Shown: positions 1 to 7,380, numbered from the stretch's first letter. The stretch: 26,161 nt of DNA from DASWRT01 sp036403035 (GCA_036403035.1 DASWRT010000099.1:1-26161), one strand, 5' to 3'. The notes: generated from the sequence alone by a model not told the origin. Numbers and translations are program-made.

Positions 1-2
1 GC

Positions 3-944
3 CCGGAACGTCACCTCGACCAGATTGCCGATCGCGAGTGGCTCCTGTACGTCGCCCGTCGGCATGCCAGCAATGCACCCGAGACGCGAGAGCGCTGGCT
101 CAATCCAGTCGTTGCATTCTTGTCCTGGTGCTCGGCAGCTCCCCGGCACTGGATTGCACACGTGCCGCCGTTCCCGCGTACCAACGCTGTCCGCAAACCC
201 AAGCACCGGCGCGCCCGACGAGTTCACGAGCTGACGCCCGAGCTCATCCAGCGGATGATCGAGCACGCGGCCCCCCACCTCGTCGGGCAGTTGGCCGCCG
301 AATGGGCAACAGGCGCGCGAGTCTCGAGCGTGCTTTATGGCTGCAGGGTCTGCGATCTGTCCCTCGTTCCCGGACGTGAGCAGATTACCTTTCACAACAC
401 GAAAACTGGTGAGCCGGTCGTAGCGGCGCTGCACGCGCCAGCGGCTGTGTTGATGCGCCAGTATCTGGAGTGGCGTAGCAATGTGTACGATCGCGAAGCA
501 CCGCTGTTCGTGACGCATCGCAAGCAACCGTATGCATACAACGGCAAAGAGTTCGGCGGGCAGAACAAGTCGGCTTTCGCTGGAATGAAGCGGCGCACCA
601 TAGCGTCATTGCGCGCCGCCGGTGCGATGGAGGCTTGGCGTCTGCGCAGAGACGGCAGACGCGCCGAGGCTTACGAAGCCATCAGGCAGGCCAAAGCTGC
701 AGCCTCTCTCATCGCTCAGGTCACACAGCACTGGTTCAGGCACGGGCTGGCGACGACACTGCTGTCCCGAGGGGCCGATTTGCGCTCCGTCATGGACCAA
801 GGCGGCTGGCTGACAGCTGAATCGGTTCTGGGCTACACGCACGACGTGCCCGAACGACGGCGCGCCCTGGTCGAGCAGATGGTCCCACCGGATGGCACGT
901 CTTTGACACGCGATCCTCAGAAGGCAAAGAAAAGTTCGTCATGA
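3..944 (+). CDS. Tyrosine recombinase / phage-type integrase (5' end outside window)
   Basis: This is a site-specific recombinase that would integrate and excise a genomic island through a covalent phosphotyrosine intermediate. The frame is open from base 3, so the true start lies left of the window; 313 codons are visible. The first ~45 resemble a core-binding (SAM-like) domain, followed by the catalytic domain. The catalytic set is complete: Arg in ATGARVSS (318-320), Lys in NTKTGEP (402-404), His and Arg in HWFRH (729-740), Trp in GGW (807-809, the His/Trp position), and Tyr in GYTH (834-836). Between the Lys and HxxR boxes is a somewhat long insert with an alpha-helical look. The stop lies 27 nt before a tRNA-Arg 3' fragment, as expected for an integrase next to its attachment site. 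G/C bias is weaker than in the genes to the right, fitting acquired DNA. The family call is firm; the subfamily is not known. Confidence 0.9.
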   Translation, partial: PERHLDQIADREWLLYVARRHASNAPETRERWLNPVVAFLSWCSAAPRHWIAHVPPFPRTNAVRKPKHRRARRVHELTPELIQRMIEHAAPHLVGQLAAEWATGARVSSVLYGCRVCDLSLVPGREQITFHNTKTGEPVVAALHAPAAVLMRQYLEWRSNVYDREAPLFVTHRKQPYAYNGKEFGGQNKSAFAGMKRRTIASLRAAGAMEAWRLRRDGRRAEAYEAIRQAKAAASLIAQVTQHWFRHGLATTLLSRGADLRSVMDQGGWLTAESVLGYTHDVPERRRALVEQMVPPDGTSLTRDPQKAKKSSS

Positions 945-971
945 TCAATGGCATGTTTCCCTGCCCCCGCG

Positions 972-1019
972 GCCCTCCGAAGGCAGAGGTCGTGAGTTCG
1001 AATCTCGCCGGGTGCGCCA
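972..1019 (+). other. Attachment-site copy: 3' half of tRNA-Arg(CCG)
   Basis: These 48 nt match the 3' half of a tRNA. The anticodon loop CTCCGAA (975-981) carries anticodon CCG. It is followed by the 3' anticodon stem, variable region, T-stem GTGAG/CTCGC (992-996 with 1004-1008), T-loop TTCGAAT (997-1003), 3' acceptor strand CGGGTGC (1009-1015), discriminator G and encoded CCA (1017-1019). No D-arm or 5' acceptor strand lies upstream, so this is not a working tRNA gene. The 5' anticodon strand also breaks from a good stem at 971, which puts the edge of identity near the anticodon loop, where tyrosine integrases usually cross over. With the integrase ending at 944, this is best read as one end (attL or attR) of an integrated element. 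The other copy and the intact tRNA are outside the window. Confidence 0.85.
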
Positions 1020-1135
1020 TCTTCCCTCGATGACTTGCGCGATTTATGCACATGGGCGACGCGCGATGCCCGTATTGGGCGGGATTGCGCCTGTTTTGCC
1101 GTCAGCCCGGATTGTTGCGGACTCCCGAGGCAACG

Positions 1136-1302
1136 CGCTTCGGCACCATGCCGAAGCGAGACGGTAGCAATTCGTCCCTCGGTAACGCCATCCGGTCCCT
1201 CGATCGGGTGTCCGGATGGGGAACCTCGACGAGCCGCGGGGTCATGCATCCCGGTGGCGCGCGCGTGCCGGCGAACCCCGGGGCGGCTGCGTCCGGCACG
1301 CG
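1136..1302. repeat. Run of three perfect inverted repeats in a non-coding stretch
   Basis: The 391 bases from 1020 to 1410 hold no convincing gene. Within them are three perfect stem-loops. The first is CGCTTCGGCA/TGCCGAAGCG with a 3-nt loop (1136-1145, 1149-1158). The second is CCATCCGG/CCGGATGG with a 16-nt loop (1188-1195, 1212-1219). The third is CGCGTGCCG/CGGCACGCG with a 23-nt loop (1262-1270, 1294-1302). None is followed by a T-run, so they are not classical terminators. They could be part of a structured RNA leader for the gene at 1411, a recombination-associated region next to the att site, or REP-like repeats. Confidence 0.6.
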
Positions 1303-1410
1303 GGAGAGGGCGTCGGACGCACACGATGAATGCGTGGAACGTCGCCGGCTTTAATTTGTTGTCAACCATATTGGTGGAGGATCCATTATCCCGATTTTGG
1401 GGAGGTCCCA

Positions 1411-1626
1411 GTGTTCTATTTTCTCGTGGACGACAATATCGAGCCGGAAGTGAAGCTTTATGCGCGCCGGCACTGCAAGCAGGGCGATTGCGTGATGCGG
1501 CCGCAATCCGAAGGGCGCGTGGCGGTCGGCTTCCGCGATCAGGACAGGGCCGCGCTGTTTCTGGGCTTGTTCGAGGACGAAATCGAGCGGAGCTTCGAGG
1601 CGCCCGCGAGCCAGCAGGCGGCCTGA
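1411..1626 (+). CDS. Small hypothetical protein, 71 aa
   Basis: I do not recognise a family. The GTG start at 1411 was chosen because GGAGGT lies four bases upstream (1401-1406); the upstream in-frame ATG at 1330 would translate poor-looking sequence (a run of Trp, Cys and Tyr) before the ribosome site. The product begins with a beta-strand-like FYFLVDD, then has a helix rich in charged residues, a GRVAVGF strand and a helix RAALFLGLFEDEI. This pattern fits a small alpha/beta sandwich. A weak promoter-like TTGTCA lies at 1359-1364. The gene at 1709 encodes a protein with a similar closing strand-helix pattern, so the two may be distant relatives or partners. No signal peptide or membrane segment is visible. 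Confidence 0.6.
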   Translation: MFYFLVDDNIEPEVKLYARRHCKQGDCVMRPQSEGRVAVGFRDQDRAALFLGLFEDEIERSFEAPASQQAA

Positions 1627-1708
1627 TTGACGTCCCGGCGGCGGGCGATTTGTTGCGCCTTGTGCCGCCGGGTCCATACGGAAGAGCGCGAGAGGCACGG
1701 ACCCGCCG

Positions 1709-1987
1709 ATGAGCGGCTCCTACAACCGCAGATGGTCGGTCGTCGTCCAAGTCGAGTTCACCGAGGATGTCGCCGAGGCGGAGGAGATCGAGGCCGAGTT
1801 GGAAGACTGGCTGCGGGCGAACGCGGCTGGCGGCTGGGACTATAGCGGCAGCAGCACCGACGCCGTCGACGGCACGGCGGCGGAGTTCTTCTATTTCGAG
1901 CGCGAGCGCGACGCACGGTTGTTCGCCGACGCGTTCGGCGGAATCGTCACGGACACCAACGACCTGCCGCCGCTGTCCGAGAGCTAG
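1709..1987 (+). CDS. Small acidic hypothetical protein, 92 aa
   Basis: The family is not recognised. The product is acidic. It has a strand (WSVVVQVEF), a long Glu-rich helix (roughly residues 19-40, AEAEEIEAELEDWLRAN), a second strand (AAEFFYFE) and a helix (ERDARLFADAFGGIV). This beta-alpha-beta-alpha order resembles a ferredoxin-like fold, which is inference from pattern only. It lies 82 nt after the 71-aa gene on the same strand and could be transcribed with it. No strong ribosome site precedes the ATG. Third-position G/C is high, supporting a real gene. Confidence 0.55.
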   Translation: MSGSYNRRWSVVVQVEFTEDVAEAEEIEAELEDWLRANAAGGWDYSGSSTDAVDGTAAEFFYFERERDARLFADAFGGIVTDTNDLPPLSES

Positions 1988-2040
1988 AAAGAACTGGATG
2001 TCGCCGGCGAGGCGCGACGGCAACGCTCGGTTGTCGCCGG

Positions 2041-2679
2041 TCAGCGGGCGAACACCATGGAGCGTCGACGTTCGGCATTGCCGTGCTCCGTAACGAGGGC
2101 GGCGATCGTCCGCGCGATTTTCGCTCCGCCCCGCACCGACGGCTCGATCGGGTTGGCGTAGTCGGCATCCTCGTCGCAGATCAGGCGCAGGTCGATCAGC
2201 GGCAAGCCGCGGCGGAATGCCTCGCGCGTGATGCTGTCGTTGAACACGGTCAGTGCCGTGACGGCGATACGCCGCCGCTGCGGATTGGAGAAGCGCCCGT
2301 CATAAATGGTGCAGACGGCGGCCGGCAGGCCGTGGCCGAGCACGCCTTCGAGCATTGTCCGGTAATCCAGCTCGAACCGTTCGCGGAGGTCGGCGAGCCG
2401 CTCCAGCGCGTCGGTCATCGAGTGGGCGTCCTCGTCGAGAATGCTGACGTGGCGGAGTGCATCGTTGCCGCCGATGCTGACGACGAGGTGGCTTGCGTCC
2501 GGTGGAAGCCGATGGAGTTGGTCCAGCACGCCAATCGTCACCGCGCCGTCCCTGGCGCGCAGCGTCGCCTGCCAGCCGGCAGGCAAGTGTGCGCGCACTT
2601 GCCGGACGACGTCAGGTCCATCGACGACATAGGCTGAGTTGTCGAAGACCGAATCGCCGAGCAGCACGACATGCGGCAT
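2041..2679 (-). CDS. SGNH/GDSL-family hydrolase-like protein
   Basis: This is probably a cytoplasmic esterase or lipase-like enzyme of the SGNH hydrolase fold, 212 aa, with no signal peptide. Block I is VVLLGDSVFDN, with the predicted nucleophile Ser10. Block III is SIGGND, with Asn72 of the oxyanion hole. The C-terminal block V normally carries Asp-x-x-His. Here the matching segment reads NPIEPSVRGGAKIA, with Glu and Ser where Asp and His would be, so the usual catalytic dyad is not evident. The substrate is unknown. ATG 2679 is the only sensible start, since it leads directly into the first strand. It converges with the small gene ending at 1987, 53 nt away. Confidence 0.75.
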   Translation of the reverse strand: MPHVVLLGDSVFDNSAYVVDGPDVVRQVRAHLPAGWQATLRARDGAVTIGVLDQLHRLPPDASHLVVSIGGNDALRHVSILDEDAHSMTDALERLADLRERFELDYRTMLEGVLGHGLPAAVCTIYDGRFSNPQRRRIAVTALTVFNDSITREAFRRGLPLIDLRLICDEDADYANPIEPSVRGGAKIARTIAALVTEHGNAERRRSMVFAR

Positions 2680-2921
2680 AGTGAAAATGCGCTAAGCGGT
2701 TGGAGAGCGTCGGAACGGCCGGTCGTGCTCCACGCCAGGACTCTTCCGCCGGATCCGTCGCGCAGCGGTCATGGGCATTCCTTTCGCCGGGCTCATCTAA
2801 CCGGTGAACGTCCGGCGGGGACAGCCGCTCCTCTGCTCTCGTACATCAGCCGCCGGTATGACTTGCGCGGCGTTGAGCGTCGCCCGCTCGGGCGCCGGTC
2901 AACGACCGAGGCCGGCGGTGA

Positions 2922-3311
2922 TTATGTGTCGCCGTCGGGAGCGATCGCGGCGATCATGATCGCCGCATCGCTCTCGGTCAGGAACTCGGCGTCTACGAGG
3001 AAGCGAACGATCCGCTCGGCCGCTGCCTCGGGCGTGTCGCGCCGGAACCACGGGTGCGCATCTTGCTCGTCGTCCGACGGGATCGTCAGCACGACCGTGA
3101 ACTTGTCCCCTTCGTGATAGGTGGATACCAGATCGTTGACGGTCAGGCAGAGCCGTGCGTCCTCGCCCTCGAACTCGACTTCCTCGAAGAAGAGATCGAG
3201 GGCTATCTCCTCCCCGGTGCTCTCCTCCAACGTATCGAACGCGTCGGAGACGATTTCGAAAAGCGCCGCCAGCGGCGCCGGAATGTTCAGCGGTGTCGTG
3301 TCGTCATGCAT
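2922..3311 (-). CDS. Acidic hypothetical protein, 129 aa
   Basis: The family is not recognised. The ATG at 3311 (MHDDTTPL...) was chosen because the longer reading back to 3599 is Arg/Pro-rich and antisense to the reductase at 3458. The product is very acidic, with a helix around residues 14-35 (ALFEIVSDAFDTLEE), strands in FEEVEFEGEDARLCLTV and KFTVVLTIP, then a C-terminal helix pair (EAAAERIVRFLVDAEF, ESDAAIMIAAIA). It is a soluble protein without a signal peptide. The 242 nt between it and the hydrolase at 2679 hold no clear gene apart from a possible 26-codon ORF (2692-2772, minus strand). Confidence 0.6.
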   Translation of the reverse strand: MHDDTTPLNIPAPLAALFEIVSDAFDTLEESTGEEIALDLFFEEVEFEGEDARLCLTVNDLVSTYHEGDKFTVVLTIPSDDEQDAHPWFRRDTPEAAAERIVRFLVDAEFLTESDAAIMIAAIAPDGDT

Positions 3312-3457
3312 CTTCGGTCTCGGCCGCGGATGGAGTTGTCGATTGCGCGGATGAAGAATAGGCATTGCGCGGCGCATGCAAAGCGCAAAGCGGTCGCCGC
3401 CGTGCCGATCGGCTTCCACACTTCCATGCTCCGCCCGTCCGCCGCCGGAGATCGCCG

Positions 3458-4378
3458 ATGCCGCCGCCGCTCCCCTTGTCCGGTCGCATGAGAGTGCTCG
3501 TCGTCGGCGCGGACGGCGAGATCGGACGCGCGCTCGCCGCGCATCTCTCGGCGGTCGGCGCGGCGGCCGTCGGGACGACCCGGCGGACGGGAGTTGCACG
3601 GGCCGGACGGTTGTTCCTCGACCTCGCCGCCGATCCCGGGGACTGGCCGGCGCTTCCGGCGGCCGACGCCGCGGTGATCTGCGCCGCGGTGGCCCGCGTC
3701 GCCGATTGCGAGCGCGACCCGGACGGGGCGCGCCGCGTCAATGTCGACGGCCCGCTCGCGCTGGTGCGTCGTCTCCCGCCCGGCTGCCACACGCTCTTTC
3801 TTTCGACCAACCATGTGCTTGACGGCTCCGCCCCGCGACAGCGCGCCGATGCGCCGTACTGTCCCGCTTCGGCCTACGGCGCGCAGAAGGCGATGGCGGA
3901 GCGGGAGCTGCTGGCGCTCGGCAGCCGAGGCGGCGGGCTTGCCGTGCTGCGGCTCGCGAAGGTGCTGACGCCGTCCGACCCGCTCTTCCTGGATTGGGCT
4001 GCCGCGCTCGCGGTGGGCCGGCCGGCAGCGCCCTTCGCCGACATCGTGAATGCGCCGGCGCCCCTCAGCTTCGTCTGCGGACTGATCGAGCGGCTGCTCG
4101 CGGCACGTGCGTCCGGTCTCTTCCAGGCATCCGGCGATTGCGATCTCGCCTATGCCGAGATGGCCCTGTTGTTGGCCGAGGCGCTCGGCCGCGATCCCGG
4201 CCTCGTGCGCCCGGTCGATGCGCGACGGCCCGGCAGCCGGTTTCTCGATTATCCACGATATGCAAGCCTCGACATGTCGCGCGTCGCCGAGACGCTCGGC
4301 ATCGCGCCGCCCTCGTCCGTCGCGACGGTCCGTGACGTCTGCCGTGCGGTCGCCGCGGCGGTGCGGTCGCGCGGCTGA
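3458..4378 (+). CDS. RmlD-like NAD(P)-dependent sugar-nucleotide reductase/epimerase
   Basis: This is an extended short-chain dehydrogenase, 306 aa, most like dTDP-4-dehydrorhamnose reductase (RmlD) and related sugar-nucleotide enzymes. The dinucleotide-binding motif GADGEIG (residues 17-23) starts the Rossmann fold. STNHVLDG (116-123) matches the RmlD-type 'ST-D/N-x-V-x-DG' motif. The catalytic pair is Tyr140 and Lys144 in YGAQK. ATG 3458 is preferred because GGAG lies about nine bases upstream; ATG 3488 (MRVLVVG) starts right at the fold and is the alternative. No other rhamnose or polysaccharide genes are nearby, so the substrate cannot be named. The start is separated by 146 nt from the divergent acidic gene, leaving room for a shared promoter region. 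Confidence 0.75.
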   Translation: MPPPLPLSGRMRVLVVGADGEIGRALAAHLSAVGAAAVGTTRRTGVARAGRLFLDLAADPGDWPALPAADAAVICAAVARVADCERDPDGARRVNVDGPLALVRRLPPGCHTLFLSTNHVLDGSAPRQRADAPYCPASAYGAQKAMAERELLALGSRGGGLAVLRLAKVLTPSDPLFLDWAAALAVGRPAAPFADIVNAPAPLSFVCGLIERLLAARASGLFQASGDCDLAYAEMALLLAEALGRDPGLVRPVDARRPGSRFLDYPRYASLDMSRVAETLGIAPPSSVATVRDVCRAVAAAVRSRG

Positions 4379-4539
4379 GCGCCGGCGCCTCGTGTGCAGC
4401 GGGGCTGGTCGGGATGCGACTTGTTGCGTCCCGGCCGGAGAGCGAAACTGTTACGGTGTTTGTCCCGATGTTGGCGCGTGCCGCCGGTATGGCGAGCGGC
4501 CGTGGCGGCGCGAGGTTGCGGGCGAGGGACGGCCGAGCG

Positions 4540-4950
4540 ATGCCGAAAATACGGTGGCAGCGATCCGACGATAGCTGGATCGGACGGGTGAAAGGGGAAA
4601 GGATCCGCTACGACGTCGGCCGCGATGCCGGCGGGTGGTGGGTGCGGCAGGGACAGGCCTGGGTTCTCGGTCCTTTCGGGGATCCGGCGGATGCGATGCA
4701 GCTCGCCGAAGTCCGCGAGGAGGGCACCGATCTTGCGACGGCCGGCGGCAAGCCCGGCCTGTCGCACGCGATGCCGGCAGCACTGTGGCACGTCGAGGCG
4801 GTGGACGCCGCCGGGAGGACCGCCCGTGCGATCGTCCGCGGTGCATCGCCCGACGAGGCGGCCGACCGCTTCCGCGAGGCCCATGCCGCGCAAGGCCCGT
4901 TCGCCGCCCTGCGGGTCGAGCCGATGACCCGCGCGCCGGGCGACTCGTGA
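4540..4950 (+). CDS. Hypothetical protein, 136 aa
   Basis: The family is not recognised. The N-terminal half is strand-rich, with several Trp residues (IRWQRSDDSWIGRV, GGWWVRQGQAWVLGPFG). The C-terminal half (WHVEAVDAAGRTARAIVRGASPDEAADRFREAH) looks like a strand-turn-helix unit. ATG 4540 (MPKIRW) was chosen because upstream in-frame starts (4414, 4468) add low-complexity Arg/Gly/Ala sequence with no clear ribosome site. No signal peptide or membrane segment is seen. It follows the reductase on the same strand after 161 nt. The hairpin with a T-run at 5198-5218 could end its transcript. Confidence 0.5.
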   Translation: MPKIRWQRSDDSWIGRVKGERIRYDVGRDAGGWWVRQGQAWVLGPFGDPADAMQLAEVREEGTDLATAGGKPGLSHAMPAALWHVEAVDAAGRTARAIVRGASPDEAADRFREAHAAQGPFAALRVEPMTRAPGDS

Positions 4951-4976
4951 CTGCCGCGTCCGATCCGTCTGCGGAT

Positions 4977-5051
4977 CAAGGTTGATGGTTGTTCTTCGAG
5001 TCTGACTCGTAACTCCTGCGGCAAGCCGTTGATGTGAATGATTTTGCGCAC
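4977..5051 (-). pseudogene. Possible remnant of a ribbon-helix-helix antitoxin-like gene
   Basis: On the minus strand a GTG at 5051 is preceded by AGGAAG and reads RKIIHINGLPQELRVRLEEQ. The pattern beta-strand, 'LP-x-EL', then a helix resembles the start of VapB/FitA-type ribbon-helix-helix antitoxins. After about 24 codons the frame runs into Ser/Arg/Ala-rich sequence antisense to the end of the gene at 4540, so it would be a truncated fragment. It lies in a locally lower-GC patch (4951-5248), which fits horizontally acquired debris. This is a weak call based on pattern alone. Confidence 0.25.
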
Positions 5052-5127
5052 ATTCTTCCTAGCCCTGTGAGTCGAGTCGAAAAAACGAATCGTCTCAAGC
5101 GTTTATGGTTGCTTTCGACGGCCCCGT

Positions 5128-5133
5128 TATACT
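5128..5133 (+). promoter_or_regulatory. Candidate -10 element TATACT
   Basis: TATACT matches the sigma-70 -10 consensus at five of six positions and lies in a low-GC patch. The best upstream -35 candidate, TTGCTT at 5109-5114, is only 13 nt away, which is too short, so the promoter is uncertain. A transcript from here would run about 80 nt to the hairpin at 5198-5218. Confidence 0.3.
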
Positions 5134-5197
5134 CGGATCCTGTGCATAAAATTTGGGATAAGTTTTGGGGTGGCGCGGAATTGAGGATTCCCACGTC

Positions 5198-5218
5198 TGC
5201 CTAAATATTAGGCATTTT
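5198..5218 (+). terminator. Hairpin with T-run, candidate intrinsic terminator
   Basis: TGCCTAA (5198-5204), loop ATA, TTAGGCA (5208-5214) form a perfect 7-bp stem followed by TTTT (5215-5218). The T-run is on the plus strand. It could end transcription from the gene at 4540-4950 or from a short RNA starting near 5140. It also lies 31 nt beyond the stop of the minus-strand hydrolase, but in that direction no T-run follows the stem. Confidence 0.45.
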
Positions 5219-5248
5219 AGTCCGTGCGGCATCGGCCCGCCACGATGG

Positions 5249-6358
5249 TCAGCTTGCCTCCGCGTTCCTGGCAAGCTCCTCGGCCGCATGCGCGTCGGCG
5301 CCGGACGGCAGCGGCGCGGTCCGGTCGCCAATCCAGCTTTCGATATCCCGATAGACCGAGGCCGCATCGAGGTCGCGAAGCAGCATGTGCCAGCCGTTCC
5401 GGTAGAAGGCGACCCGGTCCTGTGCGGGTGCTCCGGCGAGAAGGCGGCGGATCGCCAGCTCGGTCGGCCGCTTCGGGACGAGTTGGTCGTGGTCACCGTA
5501 GAGATAAAGCGTCGGCAGGTCGAGGCGGCGAATCGACGCGAGCGCGGCATCCATCAGGTCGACCAACCCGTAGAGCGTATCGACCCGGCTCCCCTTGATC
5601 ACCAGAGGGTCGCGCGCCAGCGCCCGCAACATCTCGATGTTGTCCGACGGGTAGATCTTGAGCCCGCGGCCGTAAAGGACGTAATCCGGCGCCACCCGGG
5701 CGAACATTTCGAGCAGCAGCGGCTGATACCAGGGCTGCGTCTCGCGCCCCCATACGGCGGGGGCGGCGAGGATCACGCCGTCCACGTCCGGCCGCGGCGC
5801 GCCGGTCTCGCCGGTGGCCGAGACGATCACGGCCGCGCCGCCCATGCTCTCGCCCAGCAGGTATAGCGGCACGCCGGGGTGCCGGGCGCGGACATAGCGG
5901 CTCGCCGCCGCGAGATCCTCGGCGAGGATGCGACGGCCCGGCCAGAAATTGCGGTCCGGCGCCTGCCCGAACCCGCGCTGGTCATAGGCGTAGGTCGCGA
6001 TCCCGTCCTTCGCAATCGCCTCGCCCGGCATCGCGAACGCGTTCGAATAGTCGTTGAACCCATGCACGCCGATGATCGCCGCCTTCACGCCGGTTCCGGC
6101 CGGCGGCAGCCATGTGCGGAGCGGCAGCTTGATGCCGTCGTCGGCGGTGATGAACGTGTCGGTGGTCGAGGGCGCCGTCTGCGGCCCGGCGTTCGGTGTC
6201 TTGCCGATCGCACCGAGCCGCGCCGGGCCGATCGCGAGTGACGCGAGGGACGACGGCCCCAGCGTCTCCGGCGTCCCGCAGGATGTGGCGCCGAGAAGCG
6301 TTGCCAGCAGCGCGAGCGCCGCGGCAGCGGGACGGCGCATGCCGCAACGCTGTCTCAC
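5249..6358 (-). CDS. Alpha/beta hydrolase, monoacylglycerol-lipase/S33-like, probable lipoprotein
   Basis: This is a serine hydrolase of the alpha/beta fold (Hydrolase_4 / lysophospholipase type), 369 aa, probably acting on acyl esters at the cell envelope. A hydrophobic N-terminal segment (residues 11-26) ends in GATSC, so Cys27 may be lipidated, although Ala at -3 is not the usual Leu. The oxyanion motif is VHGF (98-101) and the nucleophile elbow GESMGG has Ser171. The acid is likely Asp291 in YGDHDQLVP, and His324 lies in GWHMLL. The ATG overlaps the stop of the upstream ABC ATPase gene by four bases (6355-6358), so the two are translationally coupled. What links an ATPase with an envelope hydrolase is not clear from the sequence. 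Confidence 0.85.
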   Translation of the reverse strand: MRQRCGMRRPAAAALALLATLLGATSCGTPETLGPSSLASLAIGPARLGAIGKTPNAGPQTAPSTTDTFITADDGIKLPLRTWLPPAGTGVKAAIIGVHGFNDYSNAFAMPGEAIAKDGIATYAYDQRGFGQAPDRNFWPGRRILAEDLAAASRYVRARHPGVPLYLLGESMGGAAVIVSATGETGAPRPDVDGVILAAPAVWGRETQPWYQPLLLEMFARVAPDYVLYGRGLKIYPSDNIEMLRALARDPLVIKGSRVDTLYGLVDLMDAALASIRRLDLPTLYLYGDHDQLVPKRPTELAIRRLLAGAPAQDRVAFYRNGWHMLLRDLDAASVYRDIESWIGDRTAPLPSGADAHAAEELARNAEAS

Positions 6359-7380
6359 GGGTGTCCGTCCGCGGTCCCAGTCAGTTGCAGGAAAATGTCC
6401 TCCAGATCGGTCTCGTGCGTCGTGGCGTCGAGGATCACGAGGCCGGCGGCGTGGACCGCGTCGAGCAGGTCGCCCAGACGCTCCCGGCTCGGCTGATAGT
6501 GCAGCACCAGCCGATCCGGCGCGGACAGCTCGGCGTGCAGTCCGGCGAGCGTCGGCGGCAGCGCGTCGAGCGGCGCGGCCAGCCGGATGTGCAGTTCCTT
6601 CGCGTCCACGCGGCGCAGCAGGTTCTCCGTCGTGTCGCAGGCGACGACCTCGCCATGGTTGATGATGGCGATGCGGTCGCAGAGTTCCTGCGCCTCCTCC
6701 AGATAATGCGTCGTCAGCAGGATCGTCGTGCCGCGCTCGTTCAGCGCCCGCACGTGCGTCCAGAGCTGGCGCCTCAGCTCGACGTCGACCCCCGCGGTCG
6801 GCTCATCGAGCACCAGCACGGGCGGCGAGTGCACCATTGCCTTGCCGACCATCAGCCGGCGCCGCATCCCGCCGGAAAGTGTCCGCGCATAGGCATCCGC
6901 CTTGTCGGACAGGCCGATCGCGGCGAGGATCTCGTCCGTGCGACGCTCGCCCGGCGGCACGCCGTAGAGCCCGGCCTGCAATTCGAGCATCTCGCGCGGC
7001 GTGAAGAACGGATCGACGATCAGCTCCTGCGGGACGACGCCGATGGCGGCACGCGACTGGCGCGGTTCCTCGTCGATGTCGAAGCCCCAGATCACGGCCT
7101 GGCCGGAGGTCTTGACGACCAGTCCGGCAAGTATGTTGATCAATGTCGATTTGCCGGCGCCGTTCGGTCCGAGCAGGCCGAACACCGAGCCGCGCGGGAT
7201 CGCGAGGTCGACGCCTTTGCCGTCCCGCCCGCCGAGCGCGGTCTTCGGCGGCATGCGCTTGTTGCCGGCATAGATTTTGACGAGGCCGCGGACGCTGACG
7301 GCGTCTGCCGGTAGCCCGGACCCGCGCGCTGGTGCGACGGAATTCCTGGGTGGGGCGGAAGGAGCGGGGAGTGTGGTCAT
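6355..7380 (-). CDS. ABC transporter ATP-binding protein (YadG/NatA-like)
   Basis: This is the ATPase subunit of an ABC-2-type exporter, 341 aa. Walker A is GPNGAGKST (residues 71-79), followed by a Q-loop in VVPQEL, signature LSGGM (168-172), Walker B VLVLDEP (188-194) and H-loop His225 in TTHYLEEA. A C-terminal ~100-residue domain follows, as in the drug- and polysaccharide-export subfamily. ATG 7380 was chosen; ATG 7407 adds nine residues, but a TTGACC at about 7417-7422 (minus strand) would place a promoter close to or inside that longer start. No permease gene is adjacent: the next gene downstream is the coupled alpha/beta hydrolase, and the divergent neighbour is the zf-CHCC gene. It is not CcmA: it is much longer than that ~200-aa subunit, and its closest resemblance is to YadG-like ATPases. 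Confidence 0.88.
   Translation of the reverse strand: MTTLPAPSAPPRNSVAPARGSGLPADAVSVRGLVKIYAGNKRMPPKTALGGRDGKGVDLAIPRGSVFGLLGPNGAGKSTLINILAGLVVKTSGQAVIWGFDIDEEPRQSRAAIGVVPQELIVDPFFTPREMLELQAGLYGVPPGERRTDEILAAIGLSDKADAYARTLSGGMRRRLMVGKAMVHSPPVLVLDEPTAGVDVELRRQLWTHVRALNERGTTILLTTHYLEEAQELCDRIAIINHGEVVACDTTENLLRRVDAKELHIRLAAPLDALPPTLAGLHAELSAPDRLVLHYQPSRERLGDLLDAVHAAGLVILDATTHETDLEDIFLQLTGTADGHP

Noticed and set aside
790..2023. Minus-strand ORFs reading HPARFELTTSAFGGPR and GEIRTHDLCLRR
   Set aside because: These phrases are the antisense translation of the tRNA 3' half and its flank, a well-known annotation artefact.
2692..2772. 26-codon minus-strand ORF with an AAGGA site upstream of the SGNH hydrolase gene
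   Set aside because: Arg-rich product and no conservation evidence; such short frames arise often by chance.
6355..7380. The ABC ATPase as the missing CcmA
   Set aside because: It is 341 aa instead of ~200, has the long C-terminal domain of YadG-like exporters, and is on the opposite strand away from ccmB.
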